64,000 bases of DNA from Streptomyces typhae (GCF_009755605.1 NZ_WPNZ01000005.1:124001-188000); one strand, 5' to 3'; positions 19,301 through 53,622 are shown, counted from the first letter of the stretch. Notes: generated by a model not told the origin, from the sequence alone. Numbers and translations: made by a program.

Positions 19301-22300
19301 CGAGGAGCTCTTCGCCGACGTCGACACCAGCCGCACCGTCGGCTGGTTCACCACCCGCCACCCCGTGGCCCTCGCCGTCCCGGCCGACGCCGGCTGGGAC
19401 GCCGTGCTCAAGCAGGTCAAGGAACAGCTCCGCGCCGTGCCCCGGCACGGCCTCGGCCACGACGTCCTGCGCCACCTGGCCGCGCCCGGCGTGCTGCCGC
19501 CTGCGCCCGGCGCGCAGGTCAGCTTCAACTACCTGGGCCGGTTCGCGACCGGTGGCGCGCCCGACAGCCTGTACGGCGGCACGTTCCGCCCCTTGGAGCT
19601 GGACGCCGATCCGCTCTCCACCCGCCCCCACGCCCTGGAGGTCGTGGGGCAACTGGACGGCGAGGAGCTGGAGTTCACCTTCTTCTACTCCGCCGAGCTG
19701 CACCGGCAGGCCACCGTCACCGGCCTCGCGGGGCGGTTCGCCGACGCGCTGAGGGCCATCGCCCGGCACGCCGCGACGCCCGGCACCGGCGGGCGGACCC
19801 CCTCGGACTTCCCGCTGGCCGCACTCGACCAGGCGGCCGTGGACCGCGTCACGGGCGACGACCCCGGCGCGGTGGAGGACGTCCACCCCCTCACGCCCAC
19901 CCAGGCGGGCATGCTCTTCCACGGCCTGTCGCAGGACGACCGGCGCGTGTACTTCCAGCAGCTGTCGTTCGTCCTGGACGGCGTGCCCGACCCGGGGGCG
20001 TTCGCGGCGGCCTGGCAGCAGGTCACCGACCGCAGCCCGGTCCTTCGCGGCCACGTCGTGTGGCAGGACGTCCCCGAGCCGCTCTTCGTGGTGCGGCGGC
20101 ACGCGCTCGTCCCCGTCACCCACCTCGACTGGCGGGACCTCGCCGAGGACGAACGCGACGCGGCCCTGCGGGACTTCCTCGACCGGGACCGCGAGCGCGG
20201 CGTCGACCTGACACCGGCCCCGCTCCAGCGCCTCGTCCTCGCCCGGCTCTCCGACACCTCCGTGCGCGTGGTGTGGTCCTTCCACCATCTGATCCTCGAC
20301 GGCTGGAGCCTGTTCCAGGTCCTGTCGGACGTCTTCGCGCGGCACGCCCGCAGCACCGCCGCACCGGGTGCCGTCGACACCCCCGGGGACGGACCCGACC
20401 GGCGCCCGTTCCGCGACTACGTGGCCTGGCTGCGCGAGCGCGACTGGGCCGAGGCAGAACGCCACTGGCGGGACCGCCTCGCGGGGGTGAGCGAGACCAC
20501 CGCGCTGCCCTACGACCGCGAGCCGCGCGAGAGCCACCACGCCGAGTCCACGGACGCGGTCCGCGTCACCGTGCCCGAGGCCACGAGCCGCGCCCTCGAA
20601 GACCTCGCGCGGACTGCGGGCCTGACCCTCAACACCCTCGTCCAGGGCGCGTGGGCGCTGCTCCTGAGCCGGCAGGCGGGCCGGGCGGACGTCGTCTTCG
20701 GCACCACCGTCTCCGGCCGGCCGGCCGAGCTGCCCGGCTCCGAGGACATGACCGGCCTGTTCATCGCGACCCTGCCCACCCCGGTCACCGTGGAGCGCGA
20801 GGGCACCCTGCTCGACTGGCTGCGCGACCTCCAGCGCGACCAGAGCGAGGACCGCCGCTTCGACTACGTGGCCCTCACGCGGATGAAGGCCTTCACCGGA
20901 CTCCCCGAACGCGCCGACCTGTTCGACAGCATCGTCGTCTTCGAGAACTACCCGGTCGACGACGACCTCGCCGCCGCCCACGGGCTGGGCCTGAGCGGCC
21001 TCGACGGCATCGAGACCACCAACTACCCGCTCAGCCTGGTGGCGTACCCCGGCACCGAACTGACCCTGCGGCTCGGTTACGACCCCGAACTCTTCGACGC
21101 GGGCACCGTCGCCCGCATGGCCGAGTACCTGACCGTCCTCCTGGAGGGCATGACGACCGGGCCCGACCGCGCGCCCGCACGGCTGCCCCTGCTGACCCCC
21201 GCCCGCCGCCACCAGGTGCTCGACACCTGGAACGACACCGCCGCGTACACCCCGGACGTCACCGCGGCGGACCTGTTCGCCGCGCAGGTGCGGCGCACCC
21301 CCGACGCCCCCGCCCTGGAGGCCGGGGACGAACAGCTCACCTACGGCGACCTCGACGACCGGGCCGCGGCCCTCGCCACCCGGCTCACCGCGCTCGGCGT
21401 CACGGCGGAGGTCCCGGTCGGCGTCCTCATGCACCGTTCCGTCGCCCTCGTCGTCGCGCAGCTCGCCCTCGCCCGCACCGGTGGCGTGTACGTACCGCTC
21501 GACGGCAGGGCGCCGACGGAGCGGCTGCGGCGCCTGCTCACCGACGTGGGCGCGGCGCTGCTCCTCACCGACGAGGCCTGCCGGGACAGCGCGCGGGACG
21601 CGCTGCCCGACGGCACCGTGCTGCGCGTCGACGGTGACGGCGGCGCCGACGACCTCGGCGCCGGCGCGGCGGACGGTGCGTCCGACGCCGGGACGTCCGA
21701 CGCGCCGCGCATTCCCCTCGTGCACCCCGACAACGTCCAGTACCTGATGTTCACGTCGGGCTCCACCGGCACCCCCAAGGGGGTCGCCGTGCGCCACCGG
21801 GACGTCGCCGCGCTCGCCCTCGACCGGTCCTTCGCCGGGCACGAGCGGGTCCTGGTGCACTCCCCGCACGCCTTCGACGCCTCGACGTACGAACTGTGGG
21901 TGCCGCTGCTGCACGGCGGTACGGCCGTGCTCGCGCCGCCGGAGGACCTCGACGCCGCCGGTGTGCGCCGTGCGATCACCGAACGGGGCGTGCGCTGCCT
22001 GTGGCTCACCGCGGGGCTCTTCCGCCTCCTCGCCCAGGAGGACCCGACCTGCCTGCGCGGCGCCACCGAGGTGTGGACCGGCGGCGAGGCCGTGCCGGGG
22101 GCCGTGGTCGCCCGGGTCCTCGAAGCCTGCCCCGACCTGACCGTCGTCGACGGCTACGGCCCCACCGAGACCACCACGTTCGCCACCCGGCGGCCCTTCC
22201 GCGCCGGCGACCCGCTGCCCGCCGTCCTGCCCATCGGCAGGCCCCTGGACAACACCCGCGTGTACGTACTCGACGAGGCCCTGGAGCCCCAGCCCCCGGG

Positions 22301-25300
22301 TGTCCCGGGAGAGCTGTACGTCGCGGGCGCGGGTCTCGCCCGCGGCTACGCGGGTCTGCCCGGCGCCACCGCCGGGCGCTATCTCGCCGACCCCTTTGGC
22401 CCGCCCGGGACCCGCATGTACCGCACCGGCGACATCGTGCGCTGGAGCGGCGACGGCGAACTGCACTTCGTGGGCCGCGCGGACGACCAGATCAAGATCC
22501 GCGGCTTCCGGGTGGAGCCCGCCGAGATCGAGGCCCGGCTCACGGCCCACCCGGCCGTCGCCGAGGCCGTCGTGTCCCTGTACGCGCAGGGCGGACGCAA
22601 ACGACTCGCCGCCCACCTCGTCCCCGCCCCGGGCGCGCGGGTGCCGGGCGCGGCCGAACTGCGCGAGCGCCTCGCGGCGGACCTGCCCGACTACATGCTG
22701 CCCGCGGCCTTCGTCACCGTGCCGGAACTGACCCTGACGGCCAACGGCAAGGTGGACCGGCGGCGGCTGCCCGAGCCCGACTGGTCGACGACGGGCGACA
22801 CCGCCTACCGGGCTCCGCGCGCCGGGGCCGAGCAGATCCTCAGCGAGATCTGGGCGGACGTCCTCGGCGTGGCACGTGTCGGCGCCGACGACCACTTCTT
22901 CATGCTGGGCGGCGACTCGATCCTCAGCATCCAGGTCGTCTCGCGCGCCCGCGCCGCGGGTCTCGCCCTCACCCCGCGCGACCTGTTCCGGCACCCCACC
23001 GTCGCCGCGCTCGCGGCCGCCAGCGGCACCGCCGCACCCGTCGCCGGAACCGACCCGGTGGCCGGGGAGGTCGCTCTCACCCCCATCCAGCACTGGTTCC
23101 TCGACGCGGACCCGCACCGCCCCGAGTTCTTCAACCAGTCCGTCGTCGTGGAGACCGCCGCGGACGTCGACCCCGACGCCCTGCGCCGCGCGCTCGCCGC
23201 CCTGTGGGCCCACCACGACGCCCTGCGCTCCCGCTTCGAGCGGCAGGACGACGGATCGTGGCGGCAGACGTGCGCCGACGCCGGGGCAGCGGCGCCCGAA
23301 CTCCTCGGCGTCCACGACCTGACCGGCCTGGACCGCGCGGACGCCGAGGCGGCCGAGTCGCGCCTCACGGCCGCGGCGCACGCCGCCTTCCGGCTGGACA
23401 GCGGCCCCCTGCTCACCGCCCTGCTGTTCACCGGGGACCGCCCCCGACTGCTCCTGACGGTGCATCACCTGGTCGTCGACGGCGTCTCCTGGCGCGTACT
23501 CCTGGAGGACCTGGACACCGCCTACCGGCAGGCTCGCGCGGGCGAAGGGGTACGGCTCGCCGAGCGCACCACCTCCGTCCAGGAGTGGGCGCGCCGCCTG
23601 CGCGCCCACACCGACGCCGGTGGCTTCGCCGACCAGCGCGCGCACTGGCAGGACGTGTCACGGCACTGCGCGGCGCCCCTGCCGGACGAGCCCGAAGAAG
23701 CCGTGGACGGCGGCGCCAACACCATGGCCGACGTCCGCGAGGTCACCGTACGCCTCGACCGCCGGCGCACCGACGCGCTGCTGCGCGAGGTGCCCGGCGC
23801 CTACCGCACCCGGATCGACGACGCCCTGCTCACCGCCCTCGGCCGGGTCCTCGCCGGGTGGACGGGACGGCGGACCGTCGCCGTCGGCCTGGAGGGGCAC
23901 GGCCGCGAGGACCAGCTGTTCGACGACATCGACCTGTCGCGCACCGTCGGCTGGTTCACCTCCCTGTACCCGGTCGCGCTCGACGTGCCGGACGGCGACT
24001 GGGGAACCGCCCTGAAGGCCGTGAAGGAGCAGCTGCGCTCGGTCCCCGACCGGGGCATCGGCTTCGGCGCGCTGCGGCACCTGGCCGGGGGCGACCCGCT
24101 CGACGGCCCGCCCGCGGCCGCCGTCAGCTTCAACTACCTGGGCCGGTTCGGCTGGTCGGGCGGCAACGGCGCCGACGACGGCGCGCTCGTGCGCTCCGTG
24201 CCCGGCGGCCTGGACGGCGCCGAGGCCCCCGAGTCGGTGCGCCCGCACCTCCTCGACGTGGTGGCCCGCGTCGAGAACGACCAGTTGGAGATCACCTGGT
24301 ACTACAGCCACCGGCTGCACCGCGAGGAGACGATCGCGGGCCTCGCGTCCGGGATGGTCCAGGCCCTGGAAGGCATCGTCGCCCACTGCGCACGCCCCGA
24401 CGCGGGCGGCAGGACCCCGTCGGACTTCCCGCTGGCCCGCCTGGACCAGCCGGCCCTTGACCGGGTCGTGGGGGACGGCCGCACCGTCGCCGACCTCTAC
24501 CCGCTGACGCCGATGCAGGCGGGGATGCTGTTCCACAGCCTCCTCGACCCGGACGGCCGCACCTACGTCAACCAGGTGCAGCTGGTGCTGTGCGGCGTCA
24601 CGGACCCGCACGCCCTGGCCGACGCGTGGCAGCACACGGCGGACGCCAACCCCGTCCTGCGCACCCGCCTGGAGTGGCAGGAGACCGCCGAGCCCCTCCA
24701 GGTCGTGCAGCGGCGGGCCACCGTGCCCGTCACCCACCACGACTGGACCACCTGGTCCGGCCAGCGCCGCGAGCAGGAGATGGACCGGCTGCTGGCCGCG
24801 GACCGCGCCGCGGGCGTCGACCTCGGCGCGGCGCCCCTGATGCGGCTCGCCCTCATCCGGCTCTCCCCGGACCGCGTACGGATGGTGTGGACGTTCCACC
24901 ACGTCCTGCTCGACGGGTGGAGCGCGGCCCAGGTCTTCGACGAGGTCTGCGAGCGCTACGCCGCCCTGGCCGCGGGCCGCCGCCCCGAGGTCGCGCAGCG
25001 CGCTGCCTTCGCCGACTACCTGGGCTGGCTGACCCGCCAGGACACCGAGCGCGCCGAACAGTACTGGCGCACCGCCCTCGCGGGGTTCTCCGCGCCCACG
25101 CCGCTGCCCCGCGACCGGCGGCCCGCCGAGGCGCACCGCGCGTCCTCGTCGGGGTCGGTCCGCGTGACGCTCGACGGCGGCGTGTCGGCACGGCTGCGGG
25201 AGACCGCGCAGCAGGCGGGACTGACCGTCAACACCATGCTCCAGGGCGCCTGGGCGCTGCTCCTGTCCCGCTACGGCGGCGGTGACGACGTGGTGTTCGG

Positions 25301-28300
25301 CACGACCGTCTCCGGCAGGCCCGCCGACCTGCCGGGAGTGACCTCCATGGTCGGCCTCTTCATCAACACGCTGCCGACCCGGGCCCGCGTCGACGGACGC
25401 CGGCGTCTCCTGGACTGGCTCGGCGACCTCCAGGCCGCCCAGTCGGAGTCCCGGCGCCACGACTTCGTGTCCCTCGCCCAGTTGCAGACCTGGAGCGACA
25501 TCCCCGGCGGGAGCACCCTGTTCGACAGCATCGTGGTGTTCGAGAACTACCCGTTCGACGCGGACGCCCTGGCCCGGCACGGCCTGTCCATCGAGCAGGA
25601 ACGCGATCTGGAGCCGACCAACTACCCGCTCACCGTGATGATCTCGCCCGGCGAGCAGCTCACCGCGGAACTCGGCTTCGACCCGCACCACTTCGAGGAG
25701 TCCACGGCCCGTTCCCTGGCGGACCAGCTGCTGCACACCCTGCACGCGCTCGCGGACGCGACGGACGCCACGCTCCTGGACGATGTCGAGGTGCTGCCGC
25801 CCGCCGAGTGGAGCCGCCTCCTCGCGGGTGCCGCCCGGCCGGAGACCGGCGCCGTCGCTCCGGTCACGCTGCCGGTGCTGATCGAGACGGCGGTGGACCG
25901 CACCCCGGACGCCCCCGCCCTGGACGCGCCCGGCTTGTCGCTGTCGTTCGCCGAGGTGGAGGCGCGCGCCAATGTGCTGGCGCACCGGCTCATCGCACGG
26001 GGTGTGGGCCCCGGTGACCTCGTCGCCCTGACCCTGCCGCGCTCGGCGGAAATGTTCCTCGCCCAGGTCGCGGTCACGAAGGCGGGTGCCGCGTTCCTTC
26101 CGGTGGACCCCGGCTATCCGCAGGAGCGGATCGCGCTGATGCTGCGGGACGCGGACCCCGTCGTCACCCTGGGGCCGGAGGAAGTCGGTGATCTCCTCAC
26201 CGGTATGCCCGCCGACGCGCCGGGGCACCGCCCCTCGGACGCCGACCGGACGCGTCCGCTGCGTCTGGACGACCCCGCGTACGTCATCTACACCTCGGGC
26301 TCGACCGGTACACCCAAGGGCGTCGTCGTCACCCACCGAGGCCTCGCCGGGTTTGCCGCAGCCGAGGCCGCGCACTACCAGGTGAGCCCAGGGGACCGCG
26401 TCCTGGCGTTCGCCACGCCGAGCTTCGACGCCTCCGTGCTCGAACTGTGCATGTCGCTGCCGCGGGGGGCGAGCCTGGTGGTGCCTCCGCCGGGGCCGCT
26501 GCTCGGCGCCGAGCTGGCCGAGGTGCTGCGGGACGGCCGTGTCACGCACACGCTGCTCCCGCCCGCCGCCCTCGCGACGCTGCCCGCCGACACGCCGGGC
26601 ACGCTGCCCGACCTGAAGACCCTGACGGTCGGCGCGGACGCGTGCGGCGCGGAGTTGGTGGCCCGCTGGGCGCCGCACCACCGCCTGGTCAACTCCTACG
26701 GTCCGACCGAGGCCACGGTCGTCGCCACCTGGTCGGACCCCCTGGAGCCGGACGACGCCGCCCCACCCATCGGCAGGAGGCTGCCGTACACCGGTACGTA
26801 TGTGCTGGACGCACGGCTGCGGCCCGTCCCGGACGGTGTCCCCGGTGAACTGTGGCTCAGCGGCCCGTCCCTGGCGCGCGGCTATCTCAACCGGCCCGCC
26901 CTGACCGCGTCCCGGTTCACCGCCGACCCGTTCGGCCCGCCCGGCACCCGCATGTACCGCACCGGAGACCTCGTACGGCGTGACGCCCGCGGTGAGCTGC
27001 ACTACCTCGGCCGCACCGACCACCAGGTGAAGCTGCGGGGCTTCCGCATCGAGCTGGGCGAGGTGGAGTCCGCCGTCGCCCGGCACCCGCAGGTGTCCGC
27101 GGCAGCCGCGCAGGTCGTCGAGCACGACGGCCACCACCGCCTGGTGGCCTACGCGGTCCCCGCGGGCACCGACGTGCCCGACTCCGCCGAACTGCGCGCC
27201 TTCCTCGCACGGACGCTGCCCGAGCACCTGGTCCCGTCCGTGGTGATGCCCCTCGACCGGCTGCCGCTCGGCGCCACCGGCAAGCTGGACCGCGGTGCCC
27301 TGCCCGAACCGGTGTGGCCCGCGGGCACCACAGGCGACGGCGAGCACGCGCCGCGCACCGGCGCCGAGAAGACGCTCGCCACCATCTGGTCCGAGGTGCT
27401 CCGCGTGCCCGACGTGGGCGTGCGCGACAACTACTTCACCCTCGGCGGCGACTCCATCCTCGGCATCCAGATCGTCTCCGCCGCCCGCAGGGCCGGTCTG
27501 AACCTCACCCCGCGCCACCTCTTCCAGCACCAGACCGTCGCGGAACTCGCCGCGGCGGCCGAGGACCTGCCCGCCACGGCGGTCCGCGCCGAACAGGGCC
27601 CGGTCGTGGGCGAGACGCCCCTGACACCCGTACAGCACCACCTGTTCGACACCCTCGCCGGCGACCCGGCCCACCTCACTCAGACGGTCTCCCACCAGCT
27701 CACCGCCGACACCGACGAGACGCTGCTGCGGGACGCGCTGACGGCGGTCCTGGAACACCACGACGCCCTGCGGTTGCGCTTCGAGCGGGACGGCGAAGGA
27801 CCCTGGCGCCAGCACGTCACCGCCCCCGCGGGACCGGCCCACCTGGAGGTGCACGACCTGCCGCCGCGCACCCCGGAAGGCACCGACGCGGCACTGCGCG
27901 AGCTGGCCGACCGCCTCGGCGGCGCCTTCGACCTGTCCGTCGCACCGCTGTTCAGGGCCGCCCTGTGCCGCCTCGACGGCGACAAGAGGCCCGTACTGAT
28001 CCTGGCCGCCCACCACCTGGCCGTCGACGCCGTGTCGTGGCACGTGCTCCTGGAGGACCTCGACACCGCCTACCGCGCGCTGCGCGACGGCCACCCCGTC
28101 GACCTCGGGGCCAAGACCACCTCCTTCCGGGCGTGGGCACGGCGCCTCCTCGACCACACCGCGGACGGCGGCTTCGACGACGAACTCGCCCACTGGGAGG
28201 CCGCGTCGGAGGACGTCGCGCTCCCCACCGACCTGGCGGGCGCCAACACCGCCGCCCGCGAGGAGACGGTGACGGTCCGCCTGGACCGCGAGGACACCCG

Positions 28301-31300
28301 CAGGCTGCTCCAGGACGTGCCCGACGTCTACCGCACCCGCGTCAACGACGTCCTGCTGTGCGCCCTCGGCCGGGTCGTGGCCCGCTGGACCGGCCGCGAC
28401 CGGGTACCGGTCACCCTGGAGGGCCACGGCCGGGAGGAACTGTTCGACGGCGTCGACCTGTCCCGTACGGTCGGCTGGTTCACCAGCGTGTACCCCGTCG
28501 TCCTCGACGTGCCCCGGCACGCGGACACCGGCTCCGCCCTGAAGTCCGTGAAGGAGAGCCTGCGCGCCGTACCGCACGGCGGCCTCGGGTACGGCGCCCT
28601 GCGCCATCTGCACGCCACGGCCGGGGCCCGGCTGCCCGGACTGCCGCAGCTCGGCTTCAACTACCTCGGGCAGCAGGACGGCAACGCCCCCACCGGCGGC
28701 CTCCTGCACGCCCCGCACGGCGGGCTCGCAGGCGGCATGGACCTGGCCGCGGAGCGCCCGCACCTCATCGACGTACTCGGCCAGGTCACCGACAAGCGCC
28801 TGGAGTTCACCTGGGCCTACTCGCGCGAGGTGTACCGCCGCGACACCGTCGAGGGCCTCGCCGCCGAACTGGCCCGGGAGCTGCGCGCGATCGTGCGGCA
28901 CTGCGCCGAACCCGGCGCCGGGGGCCGCACCCCGTCGGACTTCCCGCTGGCCCCGCTCGACCAGGCGGCCGTCGACCGCCTCGTGGGCACAGGACGCGAC
29001 ATCGTCGACGTCTACCCGCTCACCCCCACCCAGTCCGGCATGGTCGTCCACGGCATGGACGAGCCCGGCGGCGGCGTGTACACCGAGCAGGTCACGTTCG
29101 TGATGGACGGGGTGCGCGACACCGGCCTCCTGGCCGCCGCCTGGCAGCACGTCGTCGACCGCACGCCCGTGCTGCGCACCGCGGTGGTCCTGAGCGGAGT
29201 ACCCGTACCGCTCCAGGCCGTGCACCGCACCGCGGTCCTGCCCGTCACCGAGCACGACTGGAGCGACCTGACGCCCGAGCGGCGCACCACCGAACTGGAG
29301 GCGCTGCTCGCCGAGGACAAGGCGCGCGGCATCGCCCTGGACGCGGCGCCGATGCTGCGCACCACCCTGATCAGGACCGCACCGGACGAGGTGCGCGTGG
29401 TGTGGACCTTCCACCACGTCCTGCTCGACGGCTGGAGCGTCTTCCACGTCCTGTCGGACGTCGTGGCCTGCCACGCCGCGCTCGCGGCGGGCGACGAGCC
29501 GCGCCTGCCCGACCGCCGCCCCTTCTCCGACTACGCGGCCTGGTTCGCCGGCCGTGACACCGTCCGCGCCGAGGAGCACTGGAGCGCCGCCCTCGCCGGA
29601 CTCACCGCGCCCACCGCCCTGCCCTACGACCGCAGGCCCGCCCTCGGCGCCTCGGCCTCCTCGGGCACCTGGCTGTCGGAGCGGCTCGGCGAGGACTCCA
29701 CCAAGGCACTCCAGGAGTTCGCGCGGCGCCACCGGCTGACCCTCAACACCGTGGTGGAGGGCGCCTGGGGGCTGCTCCTCTCCCGGTGGAGCGGCGAGCG
29801 CGAGGTCTGCTACGGCACCACCGTCTCCGGGCGGCCCTCGGACCTGCCCGGCGCCGACACCATCACCGGCCTGTTCATCACCACGCTGCCCGCGCGGGCC
29901 ACCGTGGACGGCGGGGCGACATGCGCCGCGTGGCTGCGCCGGACGCAGGCCGCGCGCGCCGAGGACCGCCGCTTCGGCCACGTGCCGCTCACCCGGCTGC
30001 ACACCTTCAGCGACCTGCCCGCGGGGACGCCCCTGTTCGACAGCCTGCTCGTCTTCGAGAACTACCCGGTGGACGACAGCACCGCGGGCGCCCACGGCGT
30101 GCAGATGCGCGACCTGGAGGCCCGCGAGGCCACCAACTACCCGGTCACCGTGGTGATCTCGCCCGGCGAGCGCCTGTCCGTCGAACTCGGCTACGACCCC
30201 CGCTACTTCGAGGAGTCCACGGCCCGTTCCCTGGCGGACCAGCTGCTGCACACCCTGCACGCGCTCGCCGACACGGCGGACGGCACGCTCCTGGACGACG
30301 TCGACGTGCTGCCGCCCGCTGAGCGGAGCCGCCTCCTCGCGGGTGCCGCCCGGCCGGAGACCGGCGCCGTCGCTCCGGTCACGCTGCCCGCTCTCGTGGA
30401 AGCGGCGGTGGACCGGGCCCCGGACGCCCCCGCCCTGCACGCGCCCGGCTTGTCGCTGTCGTTCGCCGAGGTGGAGGCGCGCGCCAATGTGCTGGCGCAC
30501 CGGCTCATCGCACGGGGTGTGGGCCCCGGTGACCTCGTCGCCCTGACCCTGCCGCGCTCGCCCGAGACGATCCTCGCGCAACTCGCGGTCACCAAGGCGG
30601 GTGCCGCGTTCCTCCCGGTGGACCCCGGCTATCCGGAGGACCGGATCGCGCTGATGCTGCGGGACGCGGACCCCGTCGTCACCCTGGGGCCGGAGGAAGT
30701 CGGTGATCTCCTCACCGGTATGCCCGCCGACGCGCCGGGGCACCGCCCCTCGGACGCCGACCGGACGCGTCCGCTGCGTCTGGACGATCCCGCGTACGTC
30801 ATCTACACCTCGGGCTCGACCGGCACGCCCAAGGGCGTCGTCGTCACCCACCGGGGCCTGGCCGGGTTCTCCGCAGCCGAGGCCGCGCACTACCAGGTCG
30901 ACGCAGGGGACCGCGTCCTCGTCTTCGCCACGCCGAGCTTCGACGCCTCCGTGCTCGAACTGTGCATGTCGCTGCCGCACGGAGCGAGCCTGGTCGTACC
31001 GCGGCCCGGACCGCTGCTCGGCGCGGAACTGGCGGAGGTGCTGCGCGCGGAACGCATCACGCACACCCTGCTCCCGCCCGCCGCGCTCGCCACCCTGCCG
31101 CCGGACACGCCGGGCACCTTGCCCGACCTGAAGACCCTGACGGTCGGCGCGGACGCGTGCGGCGCCGAACTGGTGGCCCGCTGGGCGCCGCACCACCGCC
31201 TGGTCAACTCCTACGGTCCGACCGAGGCCACGGTCGTCGCCACCTGGTCGGACCCCCTGGAAGCGGATGGGGCGGCCCCGCCCATCGGCCGGAGGCTGCC

Positions 31301-32147
31301 GTACACGGGTGCGTATGTGCTGGACGCACGGCTGCGGCCCGTTCCGGACGGTGTCCCCGGTGAACTGTGGCTCAGCGGACCGTCCCTGGCGCGCGGCTAT
31401 CTCAACCGGCCCGCCCTGACCGCGTCCCGGTTCACCGCCGACCCGTTCGGCCCGCCCGGCACCCGCATGTACCGCACCGGAGACCTCGTACGGCGTGACG
31501 CCCGCGGTGAGCTGCACTACCTCGGCCGCACCGACCACCAGCTCAAGCTGCGCGGTCACCGCATCGAGGCGGGCGAGGTCGAGACGGTCCTCACGCGTCA
31601 CCCCGCCGTCCTGGACGCCGTGGTGACCGTGCGCGAGGACGAGCAGGACCTGCCCCGCCTGGTCGCCCACCTCCTCGCCGCGCCGGGCGCCGAGCACCCC
31701 ACGGCCGCCGAACTGCGGGCCCTGGCCGCGGGAACCCTGCCGGGGCCGATGGTGCCGTCCGCGTTCGTCGTCATGGAGCGCTTCCCGCTCACCGACAACG
31801 GCAAGACCGACCGGGCCGCGCTGCCCGCGCCCCCCGCGGACCTCCAGGAGACGCCGGACCGGGTAGCACCCCGCACCCCCACCGAGGAGGTCATCGCCGA
31901 CATCTGGGAGGAGGTCCTGCACACGGCGGTGGGCGCCGAGGACGACTACCTCCAGATCGGCGGCGACTCCCTGCGGGCCCTGCACATCGTCTCGCGGGCC
32001 AACGACGCCTTCGGCGTGAGCCTCACCCCCCGCGACGTCCTGGTCCACCGCACGGTCGCCGCCCTGGCCGACCTGGTGGAGGAGCAGGTGCTCAGCGAAC
32101 TCGAAGACGCCGCGCGCGGCGACAGCGACGACCACGACGAACGGTAA
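13386..32147 (+). CDS. nonribosomal peptide synthetase 1, modules 1-5
   Basis: A 6,253-residue assembly-line enzyme: A-T / C-A-T-E / C-A-T-E / C-A-T-E / C-A-T. It starts at ATG 13386 after GAAGGA. Carrier serines are near residues 567, 1629, 3178, 4690 and 6195. It opens directly with an adenylation domain, so the first amino acid keeps a free amine. The condensation domain after module 1 has HHIVTDGWS (LCL type), and those after epimerases have HHLILDG or HHVLLDG (DCL type), agreeing with the predicted stereochemistry. It stops after the module 5 carrier with an acidic tail ([16 protein letters not shown]) that may dock to the basic N-terminal helix of the next protein. The next gene starts 14 bp downstream. 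Adenylation domains 4 and 5 are nearly identical. Confidence 0.97.
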   Translation: MTEPHDTSSPAPSLPGLPEAAAAAGRAGTDPAPYRPLAELFSVWVTRTPQAPALTDGRRTWSYRELAERTERLADDLLRRGAGPERTVALVLPRSMELIAAELAVARTGAAFLPVDPDYPAERRELMLRDAAPAVVLDDPRRARAVLEGWGEADAADAGGARVTPPVAPVAADQAAYVIYTSGSTGRPKGVTVTHRGIAGFAAAAAQQYAVGPGDRVLQFSSPSFDASVLELFISVLTGATLVVPPDGPWLGDELAAVLDEHRISHTLIPPAALTTLPAPGPGGAPHLRTLIVGAEACPARLVDDWAPGRRMINSYGPTEATIVASWTGPLAAGTGTPTIGGPLPGTRAHVLDADMRPVPPGGDGELFVGGDGVARGYLGRPGLTAGRFVADPFGPPGARLYRTGDRARWTAGGELEYLGRVDRQVKVRGFRIEPGEIEAALLAHDGVREAVVVVREDEPGHRRLVGYVTPADPERAPDPAELLAGAAASLPAHMVPAAVVLLDELPLTPQHKIDRNALPAPVHTPAPGRVLPRTPEERALAAIWQDVLAVGELGVEDDFFDLGGDSILAARTLSRIRDELGVRLLVRDVFTARNIAALAPLLADPGAAVAAEPIPPAPRDRPLPLSSAQRRLWFLDDLSDGGSEYNTGVALRLRGEPDVAALRRALDRLAARHDALRTTFDTVDGQGVQRVSGEAVLPLRTADVRDLPAGQRAEAAERILTDELSRPYDLAAGPLTRALLVHRAADDHLLLLAQHHIVTDGWSVGILTRDLTALYRAEAAGAPDGLPAPGVQYPDFAVWERERPAESHATDLAYWKRHLTGMQQLNLPTDRARPAERTTAGAAHRHHLPADLVARLRQLAGGRGTTAFTLFAGAAAVLFSRYSGQRDVAFGTITNGRGRRDLEDVTGFFANTVVLREEVDDTLTVDEFVQSMRATVLDAFAHDGVPFDRVVEELAPPRDPSRTPLVQALVVQQTAMDHSGDCGGLRVEEHPLPRPASRFDLVLEFSPGPGGGCDLTVEYNTDLFGADTVSRMSGHLHRLLEGMAESPHRPLAKLSILSEDERSTLLETWNPPAPAGRHQEPGDTLPALFEAQVAAIPGRTAVLCGPTSLDYAEVNRRANRLARLLVARGAGPETLVALCLPRSADLLPTLWAVLKSGAGYLPVDPGYPRERISFMLDDAAPALVVAARETADALPDGCEPLIIEDCPADDATGRDAEDSYAADLSDTDRARPLRPDHPAYVIYTSGSTGRPKGVVVTHRTVAALAAWAAERFGPQGLAHVVASTSLNFDVSVFELFCPLLAGGSVEVIADLTALADERGPKRAGLLSGVPSVISRLLTAGGAGLEADTVVLAGEALPAQTVRDLRAAMPSVEVANIYGPTEATVYATAWFAGADVTGQAPPIGRPVARTRTYVLDRLLRPQPPGVTGELYLGGGGLARGYLGRPGLTASRFLADPFGTAGERMYRTGDLVRWSASGELEYLGRIDHQVKVRGFRIELGEVEEALRGCAGVAQSAATVLESDGHRRLIGYVVPAPGAHVEPESVRRTLGRSLPDYLVPATVTVLSALPLNPNGKLDRSRLPAPSPAAHATRHVAPRTPTERVLAGIWAQVLHVERVGADDNFFALGGDSILSIQVVAQARQAGLTVTSRDVYRHQTVAALARCADASGPRRTAAPAVVPATGTAPLTPIQRWLFDSAGDRAGHFAQTLSTELAGTVDATALEHALNDVLAHHDALRSRFPHAAAQHDGRGERGDHDGGDGSDGNGGQQGGAGWRIDERVPRLRLTRHTGPGTDMPHLGPFDLEHGPLLRAVLHDRGEGLPAVLHLAVHHLVVDGVSWRVLLEDLDRAYRARSEGRDGTGALPAKSSPLRHWARLLTDRAAAGGFDDEAAYWAEATAGAVVDLPRDLTGANTYASARPVTVRLGADDTAALLRTLPDTYRTRVNDVLLSALGRVLCAWTGHERVLVDVEGHGREELFADVDTSRTVGWFTTRHPVALAVPADAGWDAVLKQVKEQLRAVPRHGLGHDVLRHLAAPGVLPPAPGAQVSFNYLGRFATGGAPDSLYGGTFRPLELDADPLSTRPHALEVVGQLDGEELEFTFFYSAELHRQATVTGLAGRFADALRAIARHAATPGTGGRTPSDFPLAALDQAAVDRVTGDDPGAVEDVHPLTPTQAGMLFHGLSQDDRRVYFQQLSFVLDGVPDPGAFAAAWQQVTDRSPVLRGHVVWQDVPEPLFVVRRHALVPVTHLDWRDLAEDERDAALRDFLDRDRERGVDLTPAPLQRLVLARLSDTSVRVVWSFHHLILDGWSLFQVLSDVFARHARSTAAPGAVDTPGDGPDRRPFRDYVAWLRERDWAEAERHWRDRLAGVSETTALPYDREPRESHHAESTDAVRVTVPEATSRALEDLARTAGLTLNTLVQGAWALLLSRQAGRADVVFGTTVSGRPAELPGSEDMTGLFIATLPTPVTVEREGTLLDWLRDLQRDQSEDRRFDYVALTRMKAFTGLPERADLFDSIVVFENYPVDDDLAAAHGLGLSGLDGIETTNYPLSLVAYPGTELTLRLGYDPELFDAGTVARMAEYLTVLLEGMTTGPDRAPARLPLLTPARRHQVLDTWNDTAAYTPDVTAADLFAAQVRRTPDAPALEAGDEQLTYGDLDDRAAALATRLTALGVTAEVPVGVLMHRSVALVVAQLALARTGGVYVPLDGRAPTERLRRLLTDVGAALLLTDEACRDSARDALPDGTVLRVDGDGGADDLGAGAADGASDAGTSDAPRIPLVHPDNVQYLMFTSGSTGTPKGVAVRHRDVAALALDRSFAGHERVLVHSPHAFDASTYELWVPLLHGGTAVLAPPEDLDAAGVRRAITERGVRCLWLTAGLFRLLAQEDPTCLRGATEVWTGGEAVPGAVVARVLEACPDLTVVDGYGPTETTTFATRRPFRAGDPLPAVLPIGRPLDNTRVYVLDEALEPQPPGVPGELYVAGAGLARGYAGLPGATAGRYLADPFGPPGTRMYRTGDIVRWSGDGELHFVGRADDQIKIRGFRVEPAEIEARLTAHPAVAEAVVSLYAQGGRKRLAAHLVPAPGARVPGAAELRERLAADLPDYMLPAAFVTVPELTLTANGKVDRRRLPEPDWSTTGDTAYRAPRAGAEQILSEIWADVLGVARVGADDHFFMLGGDSILSIQVVSRARAAGLALTPRDLFRHPTVAALAAASGTAAPVAGTDPVAGEVALTPIQHWFLDADPHRPEFFNQSVVVETAADVDPDALRRALAALWAHHDALRSRFERQDDGSWRQTCADAGAAAPELLGVHDLTGLDRADAEAAESRLTAAAHAAFRLDSGPLLTALLFTGDRPRLLLTVHHLVVDGVSWRVLLEDLDTAYRQARAGEGVRLAERTTSVQEWARRLRAHTDAGGFADQRAHWQDVSRHCAAPLPDEPEEAVDGGANTMADVREVTVRLDRRRTDALLREVPGAYRTRIDDALLTALGRVLAGWTGRRTVAVGLEGHGREDQLFDDIDLSRTVGWFTSLYPVALDVPDGDWGTALKAVKEQLRSVPDRGIGFGALRHLAGGDPLDGPPAAAVSFNYLGRFGWSGGNGADDGALVRSVPGGLDGAEAPESVRPHLLDVVARVENDQLEITWYYSHRLHREETIAGLASGMVQALEGIVAHCARPDAGGRTPSDFPLARLDQPALDRVVGDGRTVADLYPLTPMQAGMLFHSLLDPDGRTYVNQVQLVLCGVTDPHALADAWQHTADANPVLRTRLEWQETAEPLQVVQRRATVPVTHHDWTTWSGQRREQEMDRLLAADRAAGVDLGAAPLMRLALIRLSPDRVRMVWTFHHVLLDGWSAAQVFDEVCERYAALAAGRRPEVAQRAAFADYLGWLTRQDTERAEQYWRTALAGFSAPTPLPRDRRPAEAHRASSSGSVRVTLDGGVSARLRETAQQAGLTVNTMLQGAWALLLSRYGGGDDVVFGTTVSGRPADLPGVTSMVGLFINTLPTRARVDGRRRLLDWLGDLQAAQSESRRHDFVSLAQLQTWSDIPGGSTLFDSIVVFENYPFDADALARHGLSIEQERDLEPTNYPLTVMISPGEQLTAELGFDPHHFEESTARSLADQLLHTLHALADATDATLLDDVEVLPPAEWSRLLAGAARPETGAVAPVTLPVLIETAVDRTPDAPALDAPGLSLSFAEVEARANVLAHRLIARGVGPGDLVALTLPRSAEMFLAQVAVTKAGAAFLPVDPGYPQERIALMLRDADPVVTLGPEEVGDLLTGMPADAPGHRPSDADRTRPLRLDDPAYVIYTSGSTGTPKGVVVTHRGLAGFAAAEAAHYQVSPGDRVLAFATPSFDASVLELCMSLPRGASLVVPPPGPLLGAELAEVLRDGRVTHTLLPPAALATLPADTPGTLPDLKTLTVGADACGAELVARWAPHHRLVNSYGPTEATVVATWSDPLEPDDAAPPIGRRLPYTGTYVLDARLRPVPDGVPGELWLSGPSLARGYLNRPALTASRFTADPFGPPGTRMYRTGDLVRRDARGELHYLGRTDHQVKLRGFRIELGEVESAVARHPQVSAAAAQVVEHDGHHRLVAYAVPAGTDVPDSAELRAFLARTLPEHLVPSVVMPLDRLPLGATGKLDRGALPEPVWPAGTTGDGEHAPRTGAEKTLATIWSEVLRVPDVGVRDNYFTLGGDSILGIQIVSAARRAGLNLTPRHLFQHQTVAELAAAAEDLPATAVRAEQGPVVGETPLTPVQHHLFDTLAGDPAHLTQTVSHQLTADTDETLLRDALTAVLEHHDALRLRFERDGEGPWRQHVTAPAGPAHLEVHDLPPRTPEGTDAALRELADRLGGAFDLSVAPLFRAALCRLDGDKRPVLILAAHHLAVDAVSWHVLLEDLDTAYRALRDGHPVDLGAKTTSFRAWARRLLDHTADGGFDDELAHWEAASEDVALPTDLAGANTAAREETVTVRLDREDTRRLLQDVPDVYRTRVNDVLLCALGRVVARWTGRDRVPVTLEGHGREELFDGVDLSRTVGWFTSVYPVVLDVPRHADTGSALKSVKESLRAVPHGGLGYGALRHLHATAGARLPGLPQLGFNYLGQQDGNAPTGGLLHAPHGGLAGGMDLAAERPHLIDVLGQVTDKRLEFTWAYSREVYRRDTVEGLAAELARELRAIVRHCAEPGAGGRTPSDFPLAPLDQAAVDRLVGTGRDIVDVYPLTPTQSGMVVHGMDEPGGGVYTEQVTFVMDGVRDTGLLAAAWQHVVDRTPVLRTAVVLSGVPVPLQAVHRTAVLPVTEHDWSDLTPERRTTELEALLAEDKARGIALDAAPMLRTTLIRTAPDEVRVVWTFHHVLLDGWSVFHVLSDVVACHAALAAGDEPRLPDRRPFSDYAAWFAGRDTVRAEEHWSAALAGLTAPTALPYDRRPALGASASSGTWLSERLGEDSTKALQEFARRHRLTLNTVVEGAWGLLLSRWSGEREVCYGTTVSGRPSDLPGADTITGLFITTLPARATVDGGATCAAWLRRTQAARAEDRRFGHVPLTRLHTFSDLPAGTPLFDSLLVFENYPVDDSTAGAHGVQMRDLEAREATNYPVTVVISPGERLSVELGYDPRYFEESTARSLADQLLHTLHALADTADGTLLDDVDVLPPAERSRLLAGAARPETGAVAPVTLPALVEAAVDRAPDAPALHAPGLSLSFAEVEARANVLAHRLIARGVGPGDLVALTLPRSPETILAQLAVTKAGAAFLPVDPGYPEDRIALMLRDADPVVTLGPEEVGDLLTGMPADAPGHRPSDADRTRPLRLDDPAYVIYTSGSTGTPKGVVVTHRGLAGFSAAEAAHYQVDAGDRVLVFATPSFDASVLELCMSLPHGASLVVPRPGPLLGAELAEVLRAERITHTLLPPAALATLPPDTPGTLPDLKTLTVGADACGAELVARWAPHHRLVNSYGPTEATVVATWSDPLEADGAAPPIGRRLPYTGAYVLDARLRPVPDGVPGELWLSGPSLARGYLNRPALTASRFTADPFGPPGTRMYRTGDLVRRDARGELHYLGRTDHQLKLRGHRIEAGEVETVLTRHPAVLDAVVTVREDEQDLPRLVAHLLAAPGAEHPTAAELRALAAGTLPGPMVPSAFVVMERFPLTDNGKTDRAALPAPPADLQETPDRVAPRTPTEEVIADIWEEVLHTAVGAEDDYLQIGGDSLRALHIVSRANDAFGVSLTPRDVLVHRTVAALADLVEEQVLSELEDAARGDSDDHDER
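13470..15215 (+). other. NRPS module 1 (A-T, loading)
   Basis: The adenylation domain has [11 protein letters not shown] at about 13920 and a full set of core motifs; the carrier motif [10 protein letters not shown] has its serine codon at 15084. The specificity pocket reads by eye as DALLIGSIVK, hydrophobic, with no residue I can assign with confidence. No condensation or epimerase domain is present, so an L-residue with a free amine starts the peptide. Confidence 0.85.
15240..19800 (+). other. NRPS module 2 (C-A-T-E)
   Basis: The LCL condensation domain is at 15244-16560 (HHIVTDGWS at 15651). The adenylation pocket reads DVFSVAIVYK. The carrier serine is at 18270. The epimerase (18430-19800) has HHLVVDG and EGHGRE, so the residue becomes D. 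The pocket is unlike any other in this line; its first six positions recall cyclic imino-acid (piperazate-like) codes, but no piperazate genes are visible. A Gly/Asp-rich insert lies in the epimerase at about 18620-18700. Confidence 0.85.
19870..24420 (+). other. NRPS module 3 (C-A-T-E), D-valine predicted
   Basis: The DCL condensation domain has HHLILDGWS at 20283. The adenylation pocket reads DAYWWGGTFK, a pattern associated with valine. The carrier serine is at 22917. The epimerase at 23075-24420 has HHLVVDG and EGHGRE. Confidence 0.85.
24490..28945 (+). other. NRPS module 4 (C-A-T-E)
   Basis: The DCL condensation domain has HHVLLDGWS. The adenylation pocket reads DALLTGSVVK (hydrophobic) and matches module 5 position for position. 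The carrier serine is at 27453. The epimerase at 27610-28945 has [10 protein letters not shown]. It should deliver a D-residue of the same kind as residue 5. Confidence 0.85.
25691..27026 (+). repeat. 1.34-kb direct repeat, copy 1 (adenylation domain 4)
   Basis: Nearly identical to 30206-31541 at a constant offset of 4,515 bp with no indels. It runs from the tail of the condensation domain through the substrate pocket to adenylation motif A8 and ends abruptly there. This indicates recent copying or gene conversion of the specificity-bearing part. Confidence 0.9.
29005..32080 (+). other. NRPS module 5 (C-A-T), end of protein 1
   Basis: The DCL condensation domain has [11 protein letters not shown]. 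The adenylation pocket reads DALLTGSVVK, as in module 4. The carrier motif is [10 protein letters not shown] with its serine at 31968; it differs from the DSILSIQ form of carriers that precede epimerases, in line with no epimerase here. An L-residue is predicted. Confidence 0.85.
30206..31541 (+). repeat. 1.34-kb direct repeat, copy 2 (adenylation domain 5)
   Basis: Second copy of 25691-27026. Sequence identity drops sharply after the CACCAG at its right end, where the surrounding module 4 and 5 sequences resume their normal divergence. Confidence 0.9.
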
Positions 32148-32161
32148 GGACCCCCACGACC

Positions 32162-53092
<20,931 letters not shown>

Positions 53093-53218
53093 CCCCACCG
53101 CATCCCCCCGGCCCCGGCATCCGCGGACCACCGACGACACGGAGCGACCCCGCCCCGCGGCCCCCCACCGCGGACGAACCGGTCCCACGGGACCGCAACC
53201 CATCACGGAGAGCCTGAC

Positions 53219-53422
53219 ATGGACGAGAACACCCGCTACCAGGTGCTGCGCAACGACGAGGACCAGTACTCGCTCTGGCCGGTCGACGTCGACGTGCCCG
53301 CCGGCTGGCACCGCGTCGGCAAGGAAGGCACCGAGGCCGAGTGCTCCGCCTACGTGGACGAGGTCTGGACCGACATGCGCCCGCGCAGCCTGCGCGAGCG
53401 CATGGAGAGCGCCGGATCCTAG
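53219..53422 (+). CDS. MbtH-like protein, adenylation-domain chaperone
   Basis: A 67-residue protein with the family hallmarks: NDEDQYSLWP near residue 20, PAGW and the C-terminal WTDMRP. MbtH-like proteins bind NRPS adenylation domains and are often needed for their solubility or activity. It lies 126 bp after the last NRPS stop, on the same strand, and closes the recognisable operon. Its ATG directly follows a GAGAGCC purine stretch. Confidence 0.95.
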   Translation: MDENTRYQVLRNDEDQYSLWPVDVDVPAGWHRVGKEGTEAECSAYVDEVWTDMRPRSLRERMESAGS

Positions 53423-53622
53423 TCCGTATCCGTGCCGTCCGGGGCGACGACAGCGCCTGCCGTCGCCCCGGGCACCGTCCCCAGCACTCTCACCCCTTCT
53501 CCCCCCTCACGCCCCCCTCGTTTCATCCCCCCGCAACCCTCGGGCCGCACTTCCCCCGTTCACAGCGCGGCCGTCCCATTCGCCGTCCCATTTCTTTCCA
53601 GTTCTGCTCGAGGAGTTCGCCG

